From: Ostrinia nubilalis
Taxonomy: Eukaryota > Arthropoda > Insecta > Lepidoptera > Crambidae
Length of the DNA stretch: 64,000 nucleotides
Reading direction: 5' to 3'
Assembly (NCBI RefSeq): GCF_963855985.1
Contig: NC_087107.1
Coordinates: 8,680,001-8,744,000, forward strand
Shown here: positions 9,675 to 18,757 of the stretch, piece by piece
Layout of the letters: each line of letters begins with the position of its first letter
How positions within the stretch are numbered: the first letter of the stretch is position 1
Translations under genes and position numbers: made by a program
Notes under the pieces: generated by a model
Told to the model about the DNA's origin: nothing
The model's input: the letters and a program-made list of their open reading frames with translations, nothing else
Databases searched by the model: none

Positions 9675-9818
9675 GAGGTGGAATTGTGTAAAGCAATCGT
9701 TATCATTATTTTGACAGTTCATAACGTACGATTATTCTGTCAAATGCTTTTTTTAACGGATTTTATCGTACGATATGAACTGTCAAATGATTATGATTGC
9801 TTTACACAATTCCACCTC
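9675..9818. mobile_element. Palindromic MITE, about 144 bp
   Basis: The arms GAGGTGGAATTGTGTAAAGC (left) and GCTTTACACAATTCCACCTC (right) are perfectly inverted, and inversion continues inward through TTTGACAGTTCAT. Folded, it makes one long hairpin. No coding capacity. Target duplication not resolved. Confidence 0.75.
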
Positions 9819-11565
9819 TGGAATGGATTGCCTAGTGGAAAGTATAGCACTTAACACAGTTAAACGCCCACTCGCTCGATTGACCAACGGCACCAACGGT
9901 TATAAGAAGAGTGACAAGTGACAGTCAATGGGTGACAATGCGTTCCTAATATAACTTTTTAGGTGTTGGCAACTTTACCCAATAACGTTGCTTGGATCAA
10001 TAAAGTAGATCCGTGTAAAGGCCAGTTTAGAGAGTGTTGAATAGAGATGCGATTGACGAAGGAGTTCCTCTTGCAATTCCAAAGACGTCCATCCGAGATT
10101 GCTCTGGCCGAAACTTGGTCGACTTGGCTTGAAATATACCTAACATGAATGCTTGTACGTCAAAAAGGAGTGAGTTGATTGTATGTTAAAAAGGATTTTG
10201 GTGATTTTTAAATGCTTCTAACGCTTAACTAATTAAATGCTAAATTACACCAATAAAAGTGACTCTTTTCAAATACCTATGTAAAAAAATAAACTAGGCA
10301 ATTTATCTTAAAATGATTTATTCTATATTTGCAATACTTTACATTCCCTTAGGTTTCCATATAGGTTAAGAAGGAAAGGTCGTAATTTTTTCAGTTTATG
10401 TTTGACATTTTCAGTCTCATTCGTGACCTCAATGGCCTTAATCTTGTGCTTTTAAATCTATTTCTTTTAGAAATGTCTCATAACAATTTCGGTCCTAACG
10501 AAACTTTACAAAGTCAACATATTATTATGTACTTATTGATAACATAGTGCTTTTGAACAAATAACATGCACTTACCTTCATACGTATCCTATTAAGATAA
10601 ATCGGTACATGTCAAAAACTTTCGTCCTTCTATTATCCAGATTCCAGAACCGTTCCAAAACCGTTCTATTTTGGTCGTAACATCATAATTATGTTCGCAA
10701 ACAGTTTGGATTACAAAGCGTGCTGATTAATGATGAATGGGCGGTAATTAATGCTGTTTGACTTATTGAGATGTCCGATTATACTTGAGCCATCAGTCTT
10801 TATTACTACCCACGGTTGACCACTGCTGGGCGTGGGATGTTATTCTCAATATATTTCATTGTTACATCTATTTCAGCTGCTTATTGTATCCAAGTCGTGA
10901 CAAGGAAAAATACTGTTGTTTCAAGCGATTTAGGGATATTTTTTAATTAACAAAAAAGTCTTCAAAGTCTTCATTGTAAATGCTTACTGTTGGCAATGTA
11001 CTCTATCATATTCAATGATTTACTTATTTATAAGCTTGGTTTATCACCTGTTCTTCGCATTGCTCTTACTGGAGGGAAGTCGAACCTTAACTTCGAAATA
11101 TTCTAGTTTCTTCTCATTAATTTCGATGCGGGTGCAATGACAGTTTTACTTTCCCCTGTAATTCAACCTCTGCCTAAAGTATTTGTAGGGAAATTGCATT
11201 TTTCAAAAGATAAGAACGCACTATAAAGTATTTTTTTTTCATCGGTAAGTTTCAATAGCTTAAAATTGGTATATCAATACCTATAGACAATGTAGAGTCT
11301 GTCTATAATAATCTAAACATTACTAATTGCGGCAACCAGCTGGGAACCTAATGGCAATGCATAATATCCTAATACTCGTACTGATTAAGTATTACAAATG
11401 CGTTGTTAGGATGATGAGATGCTAGTTTCGCAGCTATGAATAATAATATGATTAGATTTCTATACAAATACTAACGTCTATGTCCATTGTCCATATCGCG
11501 TATTAGAGAAATAAGAGTCAGTCTAAACATGCATTACGCTGCGCTGGTCATCCTACTACGAGTAA
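9819..11565. other. Long stretch without recognised features
   Basis: About 1.7 kb, AT-rich, with no frame above 60 codons. A short RTE-like tail may lie near 10810-10835 (ACCACTGCTGGGCGTGG), too degraded to call. Confidence 0.45.
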
Positions 11566-11569
11566 TATG

Positions 11570-11744
11570 CGAAAGTTTGGATGTCTGGATTTTTGTTACT
11601 CTTTCACGCAAAAACTACTGAACGGATTTTAGATTAAACTTTACAGTATTACTGTTTATAACCCAGAATAACATATAGGCTATAATTTATGACGATCTGT
11701 GACAAACTAAATTTCACGCGGGTGAAGCCGCGGGCAAAAGCTAG
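11570..11744 (+). mobile_element. Helitron-like element (Lep1-type), 5' end worn
   Basis: Contains CTTTCACGCAAAAACTACTG, then ATTTCACGCGGGTGAAGCCG, a GC-rich hairpin, and ends AAAAGCTAG followed by T. CTRR ends after a hairpin and insertion beside T are Helitron features. Non-coding. Confidence 0.75.
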
Positions 11745-11829
11745 TGACTCATAAATAAACAACACTTATTATAAGGTAAGTTTGTAAACATCCATGACTT
11801 CGAGCGCATAGAAATGCTCGTGCTCATCA

Positions 11830-11885
11830 CATTTACTTTTGTAACTCACAGGATTCGAACCTGCAAATAAGCTAGATAGACCTAT
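11830..11885 (-). repeat. Possible tRNA-derived SINE head
   Basis: On the minus strand GCAGGTTCGAATCCTGTG contains a perfect B-box consensus with flanking T-arm pairing. No convincing A box or acceptor stem was seen. Confidence 0.3.
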
Positions 11886-12597
11886 GTTTAAAATGGCTGC
11901 ACAAAGCTTAAATTAACATACAGCCTATTTAAGCATCTCGCGTTAATTCGTCTAAATCATCACACCACACGAATTTCTAATTCAATCTTGGCCTACGGAA
12001 TTAGAAAGTTATAACAGGTACGACACGAAAGGAGTTTCACTATGTACCAATTTATTTTCGAATTGCAAACACCAAAGTTATAATTTATTCTCAAATTCGC
12101 GGAGCCACAGTTGAGAGAGAACAGCCAGCTTTGTCCATACAAAAATGCAGATAAAGATTCAACAATTCGGCTACATGTAGAAGAATTGTTGATATATTGA
12201 ATGTCATTAATATAACTATCAAACGACTCGTCTCTGAAATCTTTTTACTGAAAGAATTTGAAGGAATGTTACAGTGAACTGCAGCGCCGCTTTTAAACTT
12301 TAATCTGCGGCTACGATGAAGCAACTTTTTAAAGTATGTCAAAAAATTACTGCAAACCCAGAATTCGCAAACAATCACATGTAGTAATATTTTCTAAATT
12401 TTATAAATAAATACAATCGAGGGATTAGCTTATGGCTGGTAGTCGCTGAAGCGGTAGGGAACTATCGCATAAATTGACAATCACTAGGTTGGTGCCAACT
12501 GGAGAAAAACTCCTCATTTCCACCCACAATGTGGAAATGTCACTCCAAAAAATTTGCAATACCTCAACTAGGTTACTAAGTTTTAAGGACTGTACTT
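11886..12597. other. No gene recognised
   Basis: AT-rich. A 95-codon open frame on the minus strand (12091-12378) has no recognisable motif. Confidence 0.45.
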
Positions 12598-12720
12598 TAT
12601 TTATTTTATTTATTTATTAATGCAAAACACTTGTAAGCTTACAGAGCAGGTCCAAAGCGTTATTTAGTTTATAACTTTATGCAATGTATGCAAATAAATA
12701 TGAATATGAAATATGAATAA
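12598..12720 (-). mobile_element. Non-LTR element 3' end with (AAAT)n tail
   Basis: Minus-strand reading ends in AATAAATAAATAAAATAAAT-type repeats after ACAAGTGTTTTGC. Similar tails occur at 6245-6285 and 43330. Family not identified. Confidence 0.35.
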
Positions 12721-13009
12721 TAATAACCATGTTTTTAATTCGTCGAACCTCAGAGGTCAATGATACCAAGTGGGCTGGCTTTTCCTACAGATCTGTGGCG
12801 CAGGTGACGTGTATTTCAGTCACAGTCCAAACAAATTCAACATCAAAAGTGAGTGCTTTGTGAGTGGGCTTAGGACGGCCCGAGGAAAATATATGGGTTT
12901 ATTTTAACTTTAAATAGGACAATAGGTAGTTCTGGAGTTTCTGTTGCATACATATTATAGTAAAAGTTAGATCTTAGTTACAGAACATGATTTTTATTTA
13001 CAAAGGATA

Positions 13010-14417
13010 AGTAAGGTACTTGATACAAATAAGGCCTACCTAACTTTAAATGCTTATAATTCAATAAATATTAACGCCAATTAACAAAAACAAGGTTAAT
13101 TATCTTCTTCCATCCTTTAATTTTAGCAATATTACAAAAAATAACACAATTTTCAACTAAATCTATTCAAAATAAGCAAATTACGAAACCACTGATTTTG
13201 GCTTTATTAAATCACCTACACGGAATAAGGCCTACATGATTCAAATACCTCTAGACCTTTAAAATTGAGGTTGTATTAAACAAAATGCGGTCTTATAACA
13301 TTAAACACGTCGATTTGTTTGCGTTATCAAAATTTTACATACCAAGTAAACAGAAATATACTGTACATCTCTAGATAAACTTAAATTCCACTTATTAATG
13401 AATTATACATAAATTATAGATAAAATTAAATATTCATAGTAACAAAGTAACGATTCCTTACATATATTATCAAAAAAAATATCAAAAACAAACAATATTG
13501 TTTTTTTCTATAGGGCTTATTAAAACACCGTGTTCGAATAAGGCCTACACATAAAACCTTTTAAATAAATCAGTTTAGGAACATCATTTAGTCTTGAATT
13601 TTTGTAAACAAAATGAGATATCAATTTTTGTTAGAACCAGGGCATAAAAAGGCTTCTGAATCATCTTTGCGAACTCCTACACAATACTTGTGATACCACC
13701 TAAAGCAGTCATTTATGGTCGTGTATCTGCTACTTTGTCTTCGAAACAGGCATGATAATACCAGCTTTTATTTTCCTTTCCTTAAGAATTATACATACGG
13801 CTTCTTTTTTCTTATTTTTTATTGTTTTTGTATTTTTTTCTTTTTTTTTACAGGTTTTGTAATTTTTTTGACACTGTTTTCTTTTTCTTTTCTGTGCTGT
13901 TAGTAACATTCTTATTAAATAAATATTTTGTTACTCTTTGACTCATTTAGTTAAATGAATTCGTCCGTAATCAGGTGTTAACATAAGTATCTAATATGGC
14001 CTACCATGCTGAAATAAGGCCTAGGCCTTATTAGATATCTCGCTCTTGTTGTCTTTAAAAATTTACAAATAATGCATCTATAGCCAGTAGTACTAATTAA
14101 GGTAATTATTAGCTAGTAAGATATATTTAGAAACGATTACTAAGAAAAGCTTAATCTAAAACAGCGTCATTTTACCGAAAACTTAAGATGAAATCGCCGG
14201 ATTTTTATAAGGGAGCACGAAATCACCCACCACCTTAGAAGAACGCGTGCCAATTGGTGCTGGGATCGTGGATCGGGACGCTCTTGCACTCCACTGGGTT
14301 ATAGGGCATATGAGTACGTGTCCTTGAAGTATTGTCCCGGTTGGATTTATTTATCTGTGTTTTCTGATGTATAGGCCTTATTAGAACGTAGGCCTTATTT
14401 GTATCAAGTACCTTATC
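13010..14417. mobile_element. TIR DNA transposon with repeated AATAAGGCCTA motif (1.4 kb)
   Basis: Perfect 28-bp inverted ends: the left starts TAAGGTACTTGATACAAATA, runs through AAGGCCTAC, and is mirrored at 14390-14417. TA at both edges could be a TA duplication (Tc1/mariner-like). AATAAGGCCTA or its complement recurs at about 13028, 13222, 13537, 13994 (variant), 14011, 14022, 14371 and 14388. At 14011-14033 two copies meet as a palindrome. A short minus-strand frame inside (14235-14432) ends in CKSVPIHDPSTNWHAFF, which looks protein-like but is unrecognised. No transposase domain was seen, so the copy is probably non-autonomous. Repeated subterminal motifs usually bind transposase. Confidence 0.7.
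14011..14033. repeat. Palindrome at AATAAGGCCTAGGCCTTATT
   Basis: Two head-to-head copies of the element's AATAAGGCCTA motif form a perfect 20-bp palindrome in the interior of the TIR element. Confidence 0.9.
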
Positions 14418-14695
14418 ATAGTTTTTAAACATACCGATATGACTAATTAGTTGGAGAAACTTGTGCCCATGGAATAATATGTTACTAAAACATGTTCAAA
14501 AAGTTCCGCAAGTAGGTAAGTGGTAACAAAATACAACTCTAGCGCTAGCAACTTTTAACCCAACACGTCAAGTTAAACTCAAAAGTGCTGTTTCAGCGTA
14601 CGTGTTAATTACAAACTGTGCAACGTACAAACCTCAATTAATTCTAGAGTTAGGTGCCACAAATCGCTCGATGTTATTTGTGTTTTGCTTACATT
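14418..14695. other. No feature recognised
   Basis: AT-rich spacer; a 63-codon open frame begins at 14602 but shows no motif. Confidence 0.45.
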
Positions 14696-14699
14696 TAAC

Positions 14700-15280
14700 G
14701 AACGAGCGCGGACGCCTGCCGTTTATCATTAGCAATGTCACACGGAAGCGAATATGCATTATGATAAGCTTAGGCAACGATGCGATTTATTAAACTCGTT
14801 CGATTTAGGCTTATTGGCATGAATAATTGATGCATTTAATCCTATAAGAGTGGGGTTGTATAATTATGAATAATATTTCGCATCATGTAGACACTCCAGA
14901 AAGTTTATTTGTGTACTTTTCTATCATTGTTGAATCGATTGCTGTTGTTCAGATTTATGTCTACGATAAAGAGAAAACGGTCTACTCTACTCTAAAACGT
15001 CACTCTAAGCGGCTCCGTGACAGCGTGTCACCTGAAAACACCCGACTTGATTGGCCCCGTTGACAGCAAAGCTTAATGTCTGCTCTTAAATGCGCCGGCT
15101 TCAAACAGCAAGCTTTCACGCCAAAGCCTACTAGTTAACAGCTCTCCGTTAACTGTGCCATATTTCGCCCCGTCCTAAACGAATGCGAACGCCTGCACTA
15201 AATCATTAGCAATGTCACGCGGAGGCGTCCTTGCATTGTGATAAGGAGCATGCGCGGTGGACCGATTTACTCGATAAAGG
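14700..15280. repeat. Diverged direct duplication, two units about 480 bp apart
   Basis: At 14700-14800 and 15178-15280 the same string of motifs recurs in order: GCG(G/A)ACGCCTGC, ATCATTAGCAATGTCAC, CGGA(A/G)GCG, TGCATT(A/G)TGATAAG, CGATTTA. The spacer is less alike. It is either a tandem duplication or two copies of an old element. No function is evident. Confidence 0.55.
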
Positions 15281-16206
15281 TCGTTGAGGTAAATCTCTTT
15301 TGAATTTATTGAATATGTTTTGTGAAATATGCGCAATAACTGTTGTATTTTATGGTTCACTTTGGTGTGGATACGGAGAACGGTTTCAAAGGAAAATAGC
15401 GCTAAAGTTTGATAGCCTCTTTCCTAATATAATAATAACTTACATAATATTGATATTCAATAGTATGAGTTACCAGCGTTTTACATACAAAAACCACGGC
15501 AAAACTCGTCTAGTCTAACTGTTACTCTAAACTTCTGACTTTTGCATACAAATAATTTATTTAATGTTGACATTCCTTGATCCTTGGGGCGCCCATACGT
15601 TTCCAAGTGTTATGCAGAATGTACATAACGCAAGAGTGCCAAGTAGTGTTCTGCGTGGGTACAGTTGCGAAGAGAAGTGCACTTTAGCTATTGTTTTTTA
15701 TTTGTTGAAACTATAAAATCACTAAACAGTAGCATTTTAGGATAATTTCAGGCAGATTATCTGACGAATTATGGTTGAATAGTTGGTAAATAAACAAGTA
15801 TGTTTATTCTTTAGAAAAATCTTATCCTTTGATCTCTAATACTAGCTAGATAGTAGCCTTATTAACTGTTACTCTAAGGTAGGTACAAATTTTTATGTAT
15901 CAAGTACTTATTTTCCTTTATAACTCAGGAGAAACATAATTTAATCTCTACAACTGACGATTTCATCGTGCAAAAATAATTAGCTCTCGTTAAAAACTTG
16001 ATATGAATCTTAAGAAACTTTCCTCATTACTGAAACTTTACTTCGCACATTATTAGTGCTATTAAAACTTAGTTTTTATTTGTAAGGCCAATCCAATAAA
16101 CTGTCTGGGCGTTCAACTTATCCGTTTTAAGTAATAGATGGAAAATTCTGATGTATTTTAATTAAATATCATTAGGTACTTTTAATCAGTAGGTAGTTAT
16201 GTGACT
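15281..16206. other. Long stretch without recognised features
   Basis: AT-rich. A 72-codon open frame (15300-15518) is hydrophobic but unrecognised. Confidence 0.45.
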
Positions 16207-16290
16207 TCATCATCATCATCATTTCAGCTACAGGAGGTCCACTGCTGAACAGCCCCTTTGGGGGGCACCCAATAATTTCCACATCCTCAT
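16207..16290 (-). mobile_element. RTE LINE 3' end fragment
   Basis: (CAT)n then TTTCAGCTACAGGAGGTCC and CCACTGCTGAACAG, the complement of the RTE 3' terminus with its ATG-repeat tail. Confidence 0.75.
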
Positions 16291-16675
16291 GTTGGTAGTT
16301 TTGACACAAAACCGAATAGACTGAGTAATTAATACGTAACTATTTTATTTGAATAATTTGGTGTAAAAGGTTTTTTTGTATACAGGAGAAGATTTTATGG
16401 GCCTTAAACCTGCTCCTGCTTAAAACAAAATTGTCTAACAGACTAACGCTTTTGTTCTCGACTGTCCACATTCACAGTGCAAGCACTGAACTTCCTGTAA
16501 ACATCTTCAGCGACTTATTACGCGGCAATGGAAAAATGTACTTATCTTGTACTGTACTGTCTGCAACAGGAGATTTCACATACATCTCGTTCTCTATTGA
16601 AAGGTTAAATTCTCTAAATAAGGTTAAAAAAATTAAAAAAAGTTAACAAGGGAGAAAAGTTGAGTATAATGTGAG

Positions 16676-16805
16676 TGCAAGTAGAGCACGTCTAGAGAGG
16701 TCTCGGGATCGATTCCCGTACAAGACCAACAATTTTATTGTATACATGAATGTAGGTATTTCTAAACATTTATGTAAGTATATTGTATTTTATTTACTTA
16801 CAAAA
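16676..16805 (+). repeat. Possible tRNA-derived SINE fragment
   Basis: GGGATCGATTCCCGTAC resembles a B box in a T-arm stem and is preceded by AGAGCACGTCTAGAGAGG. The downstream AT-rich part may be the SINE body. Confidence 0.3.
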
Positions 16806-16982
16806 TACCTACTTACCTTTTAACTAAGAACTACTACTAGATGGCGCAGTGTAAAAATGTCGAAAGATATTATTTACTGATTTCTACTTGTTACTCCTTC
16901 TAGCTAAAACGGCTTGGTGGATTTTGATGAAACTCTACAAAATTATAGCTACATCAATTATAGACCATACCAATAATACCTA

Positions 16983-17148
16983 CTTAGCCTAGGCGCAGAC
17001 CACCAACTTTTAGTTGGCCGATAGTTGGGCCCGATTAAAAGAATCGGCCAAATCAAATCGGTGCAATGTGCGCAATACATGCCCATACTGATCAACTGCC
17101 CGATTAAACTATCGGCCGACGAAAAATCGATGGTCTGCGCCTAGTCTT
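16983..17148. mobile_element. MITE family C, intact copy (about 165 bp)
   Basis: Ends TAGGCGCAGACCA and TGGTCTGCGCCTA are inverted, with mirrored TTTAGTTGGCCGATAG and CTATCGGCCGAC further in. TA at each edge suggests a Tc1/mariner-type duplication. Related copies: 7115 (split) and 35507 (cut by MITE A). Confidence 0.75.
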
Positions 17149-17491
17149 AGTAATAATATTCCCACAACGCAATAGTACAATTTACACCTACACCAAAACT
17201 TTTAAAGTCACCTAAAGGTTGACCTCAAATTCGATGGAGACCTCCGCAGATTGACCTCTGACCCCACCGAGTTCGAACCCGCACATTCCCTGGGGAGCCA
17301 ATGCACGTAGCCCACAATAACCTACTAACCCATGTTTATGTCGCGTTCCAAGTTTTAATTAGTTATATAAAGGGCACTCGACTCATAACTGGCGAATTTG
17401 CGAATAGTTACTAGTGGTGTGAAAGAGAATATCGATATCGATAACATACAGGGTCCTCCAACATACAGACATAGGTTTTTTTTATAAAATC
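17149..17491. other. Spacer with a tRNA-like B-box remnant
   Basis: Contains GAGTTCGAACCCGC near 17268, a B-box-like motif on the minus strand in CG-rich surroundings. Otherwise unremarkable. Confidence 0.3.
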
Positions 17492-17631
17492 GTGTATTTG
17501 TCATACAAGAACAAGACGTATACTTTTATTTTATTTCTATTAGGAAATGCCTATTTGTATTTTGTACATAAAATGAAATACAATTCTATCAACTTCTGTT
17601 TTCTGATGCAGCACTACAAGTATTACGTTCT

Positions 17632-18291
17632 AAGCCTATTGCAGCGGCGGTTAGGAATTTTAATGACGTCACATCAAAATTTTGAGTTTCAAAACTCCAT
17701 TCTTACTTTTTTGGCAGATAAAAACAAAATTCAAAATTTAACTTCGAAATTAAAACTAAAATTGCAAAATGGAGTCAATTTGATGTTCAAATTGAACCTT
17801 TTGAAAACCATAGCAGACAAACACGGCAAAAAACTCCCAAGAACTTAGTAAAATGTTGACACAGTATTATGAAAATACAGTAGCACAACATTTTAGGCAA
17901 TAAAAAGTCTGAATTTGGAAATAACAATTTTAATCTCGAAAAATAACATTCGGCACAAATTTCAAGAAAATTTCAAACGTAAACAAAATGAAGAACAAAA
18001 TTTTTAGATAAAGTAGAACAAAAAATTTAGAATTAAAATAAGAAAGCAAATCGGCACAAAATATGAATATTAAGATAGTAACTATAACATAGAAATTGGT
18101 AAAATGTTTCAAAAGTTAACAACAATCATAGTAAAATAACAAAAGCAAAAAACTCAAAAACAACTAACTTTAAAACCCTAAAACCCATAGCATATAAATG
18201 AACAAAATTAATACGAAAGGCTCTGATATGCAATCGTCAGAGGTAGTATAAGATAAAAAAAAAAAAAAAAAAAAAAAAAGCCTATTGCAGC
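17632..18291 (+). mobile_element. Unidentified poly(A) retroposon with perfect 14-bp target duplication
   Basis: AAGCCTATTGCAGC occurs at 17632-17645 and again at 18278-18291. Between them is a 632-bp insert that ends in a run of about 25 A after GTATAAGAT. A poly(A) 3' end plus a long target duplication is the signature of LINE-mediated retroposition. The insert starts GGCGGTTAGG, is AT-rich and has no recognisable protein; a short frame reading into it ends near 17848. It may be a 5'-truncated LINE 3' UTR, a SINE-like RNA or a processed non-coding transcript. The perfect duplication implies youth. Confidence 0.85.
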
Positions 18292-18388
18292 AATACTTAC
18301 CACTAAGCTGTTAAAAAACTCATTAAAACATTATTATAATTTAAATGAATGGAACAATACTCATTATTCATTATAAGATATCGTAAAT

Positions 18389-18431
18389 CTTAAAAATATC
18401 TTCCTGAGCTATGCTGGAAGATATTTTTAAG
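18389..18431. repeat. Perfect 16-bp hairpin
   Basis: CTTAAAAATATCTTCC is mirrored by GGAAGATATTTTTAAG across an 11-nt loop. No function known; it is shorter than a typical pre-miRNA. Confidence 0.85.
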
Positions 18432-18499
18432 AATATATTTTATCGATTTCAAGGTTGGTGTGCCCTAACTGGGTCCACATTGTTCTGCTTGAATTGTAA

Positions 18500-18525
18500 A
18501 TCAAATCAAATCAAATCAAATCAAA
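18500..18525 (-). repeat. (TTTGA)n 3' tail of the LINE
   Basis: Five ATCAA-type units on the plus strand directly after the LINE 3' UTR. Simple-repeat tails rather than poly(A) are common in CR1/L2-like elements. Confidence 0.85.
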
Positions 18526-18757
18526 AAATATTTATTCAGTTTAGACCACAAGTGGCACTTATGAACGTCAATAGAAAATAATAAAAAAAGAAAAGGTAGC
18601 CCTTATGGGGCACTTTACATGTCTCCTTATCTTTTGGGCCCTACCAGCGCTTCGAGACAAACATATGGCAAGTGCTGAGAAGAAACGCCGGAACAAACTC
18701 AGTCACCACTTATTGCCAGGAATTATCTAACGGTAAGAATAGTCAAATTTAAGTACA

